A stretch of DNA of 12,140 nt from an uncultured bacterium (lineage in GTDB: Bacteria; Bacillota_I; Bacilli_A; RFN20; CAG-826): assembly GCA_949290725.1 (NCBI GenBank), contig CASEST010000023.1, positions 1-12,140 of the forward strand, in the 5' to 3' direction. The notes under the pieces were generated by a model. It did not search any database, had not been told where the DNA came from, and was given only the letters and a program-made list of their open reading frames with translations. The position numbers and the translations under genes were made by a program. Position 1 is the stretch's first letter, and each line of letters opens with the position of its first letter. This document shows positions 6,858-12,140 of the stretch, one piece after another.

Positions 6858-8408
6858 TTATTTTTGAATTAACTGATTTTTTATCTCATTATAATATTTT
6901 TCATCATTAATCTTTAAAAACTTAATTGTAATGATAATTGCGATTAATAATAGAATAAGTGGAAGAATTGTAAAACCGATACGATAAATTAATAAGTTAT
7001 TAGTTAAATCATTACGAGTAATAATTTGATAAATCAATTGAGTTTTTTCTTGACTAGTAATTTCTCCTAAATTAAACGAAGCTTCAACATTAGAAATTTC
7101 ATTAGAAACACCAAATAAAGAAGAAAGTGCTAAAAATAAATATAGTAATAAAGTTTGTAATCCATTAGCAGTTTTAACGCTTAAAAATTTAAAAGAAGCG
7201 ATTGTTAATTCCTTTTTCTCTTTAAAAAAGTGCTCATGATATTCAGCTAAATTAGTACAGTTATTCGTAAAAATAATATAGGTTAAGCCTTGAAAGAAGA
7301 AGGTGATAAAAGAAACGATGAAAAATCCAATCTCTTGGCCGATATTTAAACCAAAGAAAAATAAATATAAGTAACCTAAGGTTAAAAATATTGCTGCGAT
7401 TATTAATATTTTCTTTTTTGAAAGAAGTTTATTAATATAAGGAAAAAGGAAGATACCTAAAGTAGAACCTATCCCATATAAGATAGAAAAAAGAAAAGAT
7501 AAAGCTCCGCCACTTAATAAAGCATTATTTAATGGTAATGAATCAAAAGAACCATAGCCATAATTATAATAAAAATAATTAACGCTATTACCGATTACAA
7601 CAAATTGAGAAACGAATACTAAGAAAAAAGAAATCATCGCAATTAAAATTTGTTTATCTTTAAATAAAATCGCATAATTTTTTAAATATGAGTCTTTTTT
7701 CTTATCCTCATTATCTTTTAAAGTAATATTATCTTCTCTTTCTCTCATAAAAAAGATTGAAAAGATAATTTGTGAGATTAAATATAAAAGTCCAATAATA
7801 ATTGCAGTAATTGTTAAATTATTTTTAGCATCTCCAGTAGTTAATAAAGGCGATAAAGCACAAATTGTATAGCTTCCTATCGCAATAAAAGTATTCATGA
7901 TCGATAAAGTTTTAATTCGAACTTTATTCTCTTTAGCGATTGTAGGAAGATAGCCCCAAAAGGCAATATCATTAAATTGATATAATAATTCTTGAAATAA
8001 AACAAAAAGTAAAAATAAACTTACATAGGTATAACCTTTTCCTATTGGAGTAAACATTAAAAAATAAAAGATGGAAGATAAAATCGCTCCTAAGAGAGTA
8101 AAAAAACGAAATTTACCAAATTTAATCGTTCTTTTTTCAATAAAATAAGATGTAAAAGGAGAGATTAATCCACTTAATACTTTAATGATTACAAGGCCGA
8201 TTGTAATCATTAAATACATATTTTGATAGTTAGTTAAATCTTCTAAACCTAAAGGTGAAGCAAATTGAACATATAAAAGTAAAAATAAGGAGACAAATTG
8301 TAATAAAGCGTCTCGGAAAGTTGAAACAAAAGAATAAGTAAACCTCGTTGAAAAAGGAGCGTTATCACCTTTAAAGGTGAGATGATATAAATTATTATCT
8401 TTTTTCAT
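6858..8408 (-). CDS. GPH-family (MelB-like) cation symporter, substrate unknown
   Basis: This 516-residue protein with about twelve hydrophobic helices is a secondary transporter of the major facilitator superfamily. It best fits the glycoside-pentoside-hexuronide:cation symporters (COG2211). Family-like landmarks are the early FRDALLQFVSLFLLLY helix, a KFGKFRFFTLLGAI segment corresponding to the GRYRPW-type loop, NDIAFWGYLPTIAKENKVRIKTLS corresponding to the conserved helix-loop before TM5, and TNLAEYHEHFFKEKKELTIASFKFLSVKTANGL corresponding to the SDAIDYGEWKTGKR-type loop near TM10. A basic N-terminus and Lys-rich loops suggest cytoplasmic ends. The start ATG has AAAAGG close upstream. It is transcribed alone, divergent from the SDR gene, with an own terminator. 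No sugar-utilisation enzyme lies nearby, so the substrate cannot be inferred. Confidence is high for transporter and moderate for family. Confidence 0.8.
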   Translation of the reverse strand: MKKDNNLYHLTFKGDNAPFSTRFTYSFVSTFRDALLQFVSLFLLLYVQFASPLGLEDLTNYQNMYLMITIGLVIIKVLSGLISPFTSYFIEKRTIKFGKFRFFTLLGAILSSIFYFLMFTPIGKGYTYVSLFLLFVLFQELLYQFNDIAFWGYLPTIAKENKVRIKTLSIMNTFIAIGSYTICALSPLLTTGDAKNNLTITAIIIGLLYLISQIIFSIFFMREREDNITLKDNEDKKKDSYLKNYAILFKDKQILIAMISFFLVFVSQFVVIGNSVNYFYYNYGYGSFDSLPLNNALLSGGALSFLFSILYGIGSTLGIFLFPYINKLLSKKKILIIAAIFLTLGYLYLFFFGLNIGQEIGFFIVSFITFFFQGLTYIIFTNNCTNLAEYHEHFFKEKKELTIASFKFLSVKTANGLQTLLLYLFLALSSLFGVSNEISNVEASFNLGEITSQEKTQLIYQIITRNDLTNNLLIYRIGFTILPLILLLIAIIITIKFLKINDEKYYNEIKNQLIQK

Positions 8409-8492
8409 AGCCTTTTAATTATAAACTAAAATAGGAGAGATTAACTATAAAATATTTCTTTTATTTAATTATTTTAAGTTAAAATAGAGAGG
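8409..8492. promoter_or_regulatory. Divergent promoter region, symporter versus SDR-EFR1 pair
   Basis: This 84-base gap must hold both promoters. On the minus strand TATAAT (8418-8423) lies just 9 bases before the symporter ATG. On the plus strand TAAAAT (8480-8485) lies 7 bases before the SDR ATG at 8493. If these are real -10 boxes, both messages would have almost no leader. Neither has a convincing -35 box. Similar purine blocks AAAATAGGAGAGATT (8428-8442) and AAAATAGAGAGGATG (8481-8495) also occur. Exact promoter placement is uncertain. Confidence 0.35.
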
Positions 8493-9530
8493 ATGGATAT
8501 TAGTGAAAAAAGATTAAATAAATATTTAAAGAAGAATATTAAAAATATTTCTCCTTCTTTAAAAGTTTTAATTTTAGGAGCGAGTGGCGGAATAGGGAAA
8601 GCTTTAAGTTTATTATTAGCTAAATATTATCAGGTTAATTTAATTTTAGCTGGAAGAAACTTAGATTTATTAAATGAAGTAAAAGAAGAGATAATTAAAG
8701 AAAATAAAATATATCAAGATAATAAAGAAAAAATAATTGATCTATTATATATAGATTTTTTAGATTTTAAATCAGTAAATAAATTTATTAATGAGATAAA
8801 TAATAATCAGTTAAACTTTGATATATTAATCAATAATATTGGAATATATCATCAAGATATCTATTATTTAAAAGAGATTGAATCAAAATTTAATCATTTA
8901 TATGATAAAACTTTTTTAGTTAATTATTTAATTCCTAGCTATATCTTATATAAAACAAAAGATAGCTTAATTAATAAAAATATTAAGCTATCTTTTACAT
9001 CATCCTTATCTTATTACTTTTTTAAATATGATTATAAAAGAAAATTAAATGATAATAATAAATTACTTTTTTATAATTCGAAAAATAAAACTAAACGCTA
9101 TGCTTTGACTAAAAGATTATTAAATATTTATTTAATATCTTTAAAAAAAGAAAATCCTGATTTAGCTATTTTAATTACACATCCTGGAATAGCATTAACT
9201 AATCTATTTGATAAAAAGAATAAAGCCTATCCTAAATTATTTTATATTTTTATTCCACCAATCATGAAAATAATTTTTATGTCTCCTAAATATGCATCTT
9301 TATCTTCTTTAAAATCAATCGATTTATTATTTGATCAATCTAATAATAATGATAATAATAATCTCTTTTTATATTCATGGCTTGGACCTTCATTATTTTT
9401 TCATACCTTCTATTATCCAAAACTATATTTAATTAAAGGAATTAAAAAAGAGGAGTTTTATTATTCTTTAAAAAAATTAAATGAAGAATATTTTATTGAT
9501 TTAGATAATTACTTTTTTAAGTTAAAATAA
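8493..9530 (+). CDS. Short-chain dehydrogenase/reductase, retinol-dehydrogenase-like, substrate unknown
   Basis: This is an NAD(P)-dependent oxidoreductase of the classical SDR fold. The dinucleotide loop GASGGIG is at residues 29-35, NNIG (the NNAG position) at 114-117, a serine-rich strand TSSLS around 170-173, and the catalytic YxxxK as YALTK with Y203 and K207. The spacing of about 30 residues between Ser and Tyr, the RLLNIYL after the Lys, and the later THPGIALTNLF resemble the retinol-dehydrogenase/WW-oxidoreductase branch. At 345 residues it is longer than the usual 250-300, with Asn/Lys-rich insertions. Base composition is extremely A+T-rich. The ATG directly follows GAGAGG with no normal spacer; a downstream GTG (8503) is out of frame and soon stops, so the ATG is kept, though an ATT at 8499 cannot be excluded. 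It precedes the EFR1 gene by 6 bases. Confidence 0.82.
   Translation: MDISEKRLNKYLKKNIKNISPSLKVLILGASGGIGKALSLLLAKYYQVNLILAGRNLDLLNEVKEEIIKENKIYQDNKEKIIDLLYIDFLDFKSVNKFINEINNNQLNFDILINNIGIYHQDIYYLKEIESKFNHLYDKTFLVNYLIPSYILYKTKDSLINKNIKLSFTSSLSYYFFKYDYKRKLNDNNKLLFYNSKNKTKRYALTKRLLNIYLISLKKENPDLAILITHPGIALTNLFDKKNKAYPKLFYIFIPPIMKIIFMSPKYASLSSLKSIDLLFDQSNNNDNNNLFLYSWLGPSLFFHTFYYPKLYLIKGIKKEEFYYSLKKLNEEYFIDLDNYFFKLK
8957..8996 (+). repeat. Perfect 15-bp inverted repeat inside the SDR gene
   Basis: The arm AAAAGATAGCTTAAT (8957-8971) and its exact reverse complement (8982-8996) enclose a ten-base loop, and the right arm ends in TTTT. It lies within codons just before the catalytic serine strand. 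The structure resembles a terminator but lacks a long T tract. Confidence 0.6.
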
Positions 9531-9536
9531 ATAAGT

Positions 9537-10499
9537 ATGGAAGAGATAAATATTAATAATATTAATAATAAAAAAGCTTTATTTATCTATTATAGTGGAA
9601 CGAATAATACTTTAGATTTAGTTTTAAAAATTTCTAAACGTTTAATTAAAGAAGAGATTATTTCTTCTTATTCTTTATATTTTCCATTAGCTAAAAAGAA
9701 AAAGAATATCGATTTAAAAGAATATTCATATCTATTTATCGCTTATCCAATTTATGCTTTTAATTCGATTAAACTATTAGAAAAAGAGATTAAAAGAATT
9801 ATTGATTTTAATAAAGATAATGATTTATCTTTATTAAAAATAATTATTATTAAACAGAGTGGAGAAGCTTTAAGATTAAACAATTCCTCATCATTTACTT
9901 TAAAAAAATATTTAGCTAAACATCATTCAATCAATAAAAATAATATTAAAGAATATCATTTTCTTTATCCTTATAATATTCATTTTCGCTTTAAAGATGA
10001 ACATATTAAAGAATTATTTTTTTATAATCAAAAGATTGAAGATATTTTAATTAAAGAAATTAAATTAAATTTAGATTTATCAAAAAGATTAATCAAATCA
10101 AACATCTTTATTTTATTAAATTCTAAATTATTTAAGATTCAACGAATTGGAGGAACGATTAATTCTTTCTTTTATAAGGTCGATAATAAAAAATGTATCA
10201 ACTGTAAAAGATGTATTAATGAATGTTTAACAAATAATATTTATTTAACTAAGGATAATAAAATCAAGTTTCATCATCATTGTTTAATGTGCATGCGCTG
10301 TTCTTTCTTTTGTCCTAAAGATGCGATTAATATTGGATTATTTAATTCTTGGAAAGTTAATGGGGAATATGATTTTAAAAAAATAGATCAATTAAGTTAT
10401 AAGCCTTATTTAAATAAAAAAATGAGCTTTTTTTATCGTTCTTATCTCCCTTATTTTTTAAAGATTAATCAATTATATGATGAATATTTTAATGAATAA
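9537..10499 (+). CDS. EFR1-type protein: flavodoxin-like domain fused to a 2x[4Fe-4S] ferredoxin
   Basis: This 320-residue electron-transfer protein is cytoplasmic, with no signal or membrane helix. The N-terminal half is flavodoxin-like: KALFIYYSGTNNT, with the FMN phosphate loop SGTNNT at 20-25, and YLFIAYPIYAFNS at about 65-78. The C-terminal part holds two cluster motifs, C220-x2-C223-x2-C226-x3-C230 and C249-x2-C252-x2-C255-x3-C259-P. The proline after the first motif is replaced by Leu. This architecture is that of the EFR1 family ferredoxins common in anaerobic Firmicutes; their partners are mostly unknown. It starts 6 bases after the SDR stop with no recognisable ribosome site, so it is probably translated by coupling with the SDR. 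A role passing electrons to or from that SDR or another enzyme is inference only. Confidence 0.85.
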   Translation: MEEININNINNKKALFIYYSGTNNTLDLVLKISKRLIKEEIISSYSLYFPLAKKKKNIDLKEYSYLFIAYPIYAFNSIKLLEKEIKRIIDFNKDNDLSLLKIIIIKQSGEALRLNNSSSFTLKKYLAKHHSINKNNIKEYHFLYPYNIHFRFKDEHIKELFFYNQKIEDILIKEIKLNLDLSKRLIKSNIFILLNSKLFKIQRIGGTINSFFYKVDNKKCINCKRCINECLTNNIYLTKDNKIKFHHHCLMCMRCSFFCPKDAINIGLFNSWKVNGEYDFKKIDQLSYKPYLNKKMSFFYRSYLPYFLKINQLYDEYFNE

Positions 10500-10520
10500 T
10501 TCTAATTGATTATTCATTAA
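10489..10520 (+). terminator. Possible terminator hairpin at the end of the EFR1 gene
   Basis: The arm TTAATGAATAAT (10489-10500, containing the stop codon) and its exact reverse complement (10509-10520) enclose an eight-base loop. Only one G-C pair per stem and no clear T tract (TAAAACTTTT follows), so termination is uncertain. It is the only hairpin that could separate the SDR-EFR1 unit from the dehydrogenase gene. Confidence 0.4.
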
Positions 10521-10542
10521 TAAAACTTTTATAAAGATAAAA

Positions 10543-10624
10543 TATATTCGATAAAATCGGCATTTTTTAAATATTTAAAAAACTTATCATTTTATTTTTT
10601 TAAAAATTAGATTAATGATAGAAT
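10543..10624 (+). promoter_or_regulatory. Leader of the alcohol dehydrogenase gene with palindromes and candidate -10 box
   Basis: TTCGATAAAATCGG contains CGAT-aaa-ATCG. It is followed by a perfect 20-base palindrome, TTTTTTAAAT plus its reverse complement (10563-10582). A further split inverted repeat TATCATT (10585-10591) / AATGATA (10614-10620) comes next. TAGAAT (10619-10624) is a reasonable -10 box, giving a short leader before the ribosome site; no good -35 is visible. The first part resembles the block before potA. None of it fits a Rex operator, which needs TTGT/ACAA-like ends. Confidence 0.35.
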
Positions 10625-10634
10625 TAAATTATTG

Positions 10635-10643
10635 AAAAGGAGA
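10635..10643 (+). promoter_or_regulatory. Ribosome binding site that fixes the dehydrogenase start
   Basis: AAAAGGAGA is the clearest Shine-Dalgarno site in the right half of the window. It ends 6 bases before the ATG at 10650. An upstream in-frame TTG at 10632 would put this site inside the coding region and is rejected. Confidence 0.9.
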
Positions 10644-10649
10644 TACATA

Positions 10650-11720
10650 ATGAAAGGTTATGCAATGTTAAAGATCGGCCAATCTGGCTGGATCGAAAAA
10701 CCAGTCCCAGAATGTGGGCCATTAGATGCTATCTGCAAACCATTAGCAGTCGCTATTTGTACATCTGATGTTCATACTTTATGGGAAGGAGCTATCGGCG
10801 AAAGACATAATATGATTTTAGGTCATGAATGCTGCGCTGAAGTTGTTAAGGTTGGCTCACTTGTTAAAGATTTTAAACCTGGAGACAAAGTTTTAGTTCC
10901 AGCTATTACTCCAGATTGGAATTCTTTAGAAGCTCAAGCTGGCTATTCAATGCATTCAGGAGGAATGTTACATGGTTGGAAATTCTCTAACTTTAAAGAT
11001 GGTGTCTTTAGTGAATTCTTCCATGTTAATGATGCTGATGGTAACTTAGCTTTATTACCAGATAATATCGACCCAGTCGATGCTTGTATGCTTTCTGATA
11101 TGGTTCCTACCGGATTCCATGGAGCTGAGCTTGCTGATGTTCAATATGGTGATGTCGTCTTAGTTATCGGTATTGGTCCTGTTGGATTAATGTCTGTTGC
11201 CGGAGCAAATCTTAGAGGTGCTAGTAGAATTATCGCTGTTGGTACTCGTCCAGTTTGTGTTGAAGCTGCTAAAGGTTATGGTGCAACCGATTTTATTTCT
11301 TATAAAGACGGCCCAATCGCTGAACAAGTTTTAAAACTCACTGATGGAAAAGGCGTTGATAAAGTTATTATTGCTGGTGGAGAATGCGAAACATTTGAAG
11401 AAGCGGTCGATTGCTTAAAACCAGGCGGAAAAATTGGTAATGTCAACTATTTAGGTAGCGGCCAATATATCAATATTCCACGTACTGAATGGGGCGTTGG
11501 TATGGGACATAAACAAATCAATGGTGGATTAATGCCAGGCGGAAGATTAAGAATGGAAAAACTTGGTTCATTAGTCGCTGCTGGTAAACTCGATGTCCAT
11601 CCTCTCATTACTCATGTCTTTGATGGTTGGGAACATCTTGAAGAAGCATTATTCTTAATGAGAGATAAGCCAAGAGATTTAATTAAACCAGTCGTTAGAA
11701 TTCCTAAGGATAAAGAATAA
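10650..11720 (+). CDS. adh: NADP-dependent zinc secondary alcohol dehydrogenase
   Basis: This enzyme interconverts secondary alcohols and ketones (for example 2-propanol/acetone) and often some primary alcohols. Its 356 residues follow the Thermoanaerobacter brockii and Clostridium beijerinckii enzymes almost throughout: MKGYAMLKIGQSGWIEK, CTSDVHT, GAIGERHNMILGHE, VPAITPDW, HSGGMLHGWKFSN, EFFHVNDAD. Catalytic zinc ligands are present as C37, H59 and D150, with E60 beside them; as in those enzymes there is no structural-zinc Cys cluster. The Rossmann loop GIGPVG is at 174-179. G198, T199, R200 and Y218 match the positions that select NADP over NAD (the usual Ser199 is Thr). The ATG at 10650 follows a strong ribosome site. 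G+C is clearly higher than in the adjacent genes, with many GGC, GTC and GCC codons. A COG0523 GTPase follows after 14 bases. Confidence 0.95.
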   Translation: MKGYAMLKIGQSGWIEKPVPECGPLDAICKPLAVAICTSDVHTLWEGAIGERHNMILGHECCAEVVKVGSLVKDFKPGDKVLVPAITPDWNSLEAQAGYSMHSGGMLHGWKFSNFKDGVFSEFFHVNDADGNLALLPDNIDPVDACMLSDMVPTGFHGAELADVQYGDVVLVIGIGPVGLMSVAGANLRGASRIIAVGTRPVCVEAAKGYGATDFISYKDGPIAEQVLKLTDGKGVDKVIIAGGECETFEEAVDCLKPGGKIGNVNYLGSGQYINIPRTEWGVGMGHKQINGGLMPGGRLRMEKLGSLVAAGKLDVHPLITHVFDGWEHLEEALFLMRDKPRDLIKPVVRIPKDKE

Positions 11721-11734
11721 TCTAGTTATTTATC

Positions 11735-12140
11735 ATGGATATTTTAGTTATTTCTGGTTTTCTAGGAGCTGGAAAAACCACCTTTATTAAAGAAATAATT
11801 AAAAAAACTAAACGTGATTATTGTATTTTAGAAAATGAATATGGAGCTATCAATATTGATAGCTCCACTTTAAAAGAAGAAGCTTCATTATCTTCGAAAA
11901 TGAAAGTTTTAGAATTTAGTGAAGGTTGTATATGCTGTTCTTCTAAAGGAGAATTTGCTTCATCAGTTTTAGCTATCTCTAACTCTTTAGATCCTGATTA
12001 TTTGATTGTTGAACCAACTGGAGTTGGTTATTTATCTTCAATTTTAAATAATTTAAATAAAGTAAAATATTCGCGAATTAATATTTTAGAAGCAGTTACT
12101 ATCGTTGATGGATTATATTTATTAAATAATTTTAATTTTA
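11735..12140 (+). CDS. COG0523 (CobW/P47K) GTPase metallochaperone, N-terminal part (3' end outside window)
   Basis: The first 135 residues are visible and the frame is open at the window edge. This is a G3E-family GTPase. It has Walker A GFLGAGKT (8-15), ENEYG (33-37), the metal-binding C-x-C-C motif as GCICC (64-68), EPTG (93-96, the E-x-T/S-G loop) and TIVDG (122-126). COG0523 proteins insert or deliver metals, with zinc (ZNG1/YeiR), cobalt (CobW) and iron for nitrile hydratase as known examples; the conserved GCxCC fits a metal carrier. It lies 14 bases after the zinc-dependent alcohol dehydrogenase, with no ribosome site just upstream, so it is probably co-transcribed and perhaps coupled. 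The nucleotide-selecting NKxD motif and C-terminal domain are not in the window, so the subfamily cannot be set. Confidence 0.9.
   Translation, partial: MDILVISGFLGAGKTTFIKEIIKKTKRDYCILENEYGAINIDSSTLKEEASLSSKMKVLEFSEGCICCSSKGEFASSVLAISNSLDPDYLIVEPTGVGYLSSILNNLNKVKYSRINILEAVTIVDGLYLLNNFNF
11843..11866. repeat. Perfect 24-base palindrome inside the COG0523 gene
   Basis: GGAGCTATCAAT (11843-11854) is followed directly by its exact reverse complement (11855-11866), with no spacer. It encodes part of the segment after ENEYG. Its function is unknown. It shares the core AGCTATC/GATAGCT with the hairpin inside the SDR gene, in the opposite arrangement. Confidence 0.6.

Noticed and set aside
8428..8442. 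AAAATAGGAGAGATT as the ribosome site of a small upstream gene
   Set aside because: No start codon with an open frame follows at suitable distance.
8503..8505. GTG at 8503 as the true SDR start because its spacing from GAGAGG is better
   Set aside because: It is out of frame with the SDR and reaches a stop after four codons.
10563..10582. Palindrome before adh as a Rex (redox repressor) operator
   Set aside because: Rex sites carry TTGT...ACAA-type ends around an A/T centre; this palindrome contains only A and T.
10632..10649. TTG start at 10632 adding six residues (KRRYI-type) to the alcohol dehydrogenase
   Set aside because: It would place the strong AAAAGGAGA ribosome site inside the gene; the ATG at 10650 has ideal spacing and gives the family N-terminus MKGYAML.

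Overview
The window comes from a very A+T-rich, low-GC Gram-positive bacterium related to Bacilli, Erysipelotrichia or Mollicutes, probably a host-associated fermenter. The evidence is the base composition, purine-rich Shine-Dalgarno sites, a PotA of the long type known from Mollicutes, and a clostridial/Thermoanaerobacter-type secondary alcohol dehydrogenase. Tryptophan is encoded by TGG, and no in-frame TGA interrupts any gene, so there is no sign of the Mycoplasma code. Of the ten visible stop codons, nine are TAA and one is TAG. The species cannot be named from this sequence.

Layout. (1) 1-1568: the 3' end of purB and the complete purA, two steps of AMP synthesis, closed by a hairpin terminator. 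(2) 1569-1777: a gene-free, nearly pure A/T leader with inverted repeats. (3) 1778-6804: a tight potA-potB-potC-potD polyamine ABC importer operon with overlapping or almost touching genes. It ends at a strong terminator that works in both directions. PotA carries a helical insertion and two copies of the TOBE-like domain. PotD is a lipoprotein with an extra C-terminal membrane helix. (4) 6858-8408, minus strand: a GPH-family (MelB-like) cation symporter of unknown substrate. (5) 8493-10499, divergent from it: a two-gene redox pair, a retinol-dehydrogenase-like SDR and an EFR1-type flavodoxin/2x[4Fe-4S] protein, both extremely A+T-rich. (6) 10650-end: an NADP-type zinc secondary alcohol dehydrogenase, much richer in G+C than its neighbours, followed after 14 bases by a COG0523 (CobW/P47K) GTPase metallochaperone cut by the window end.

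How the parts fit: purB/purA and potABCD are housekeeping nucleotide and polyamine functions. The right half is redox and fermentation metabolism. The most suggestive linkages are the zinc enzyme next to a probable zinc-delivery GTPase, and the SDR next to an iron-sulfur flavoprotein divergent from a sugar-type symporter. I found no tRNA, rRNA, CRISPR array, insertion sequence or phage gene, and no clearly unprecedented system. The less explained elements are two strong palindromes inside coding sequence, and a similar A/T inverted-repeat block in front of both potA and the dehydrogenase gene.
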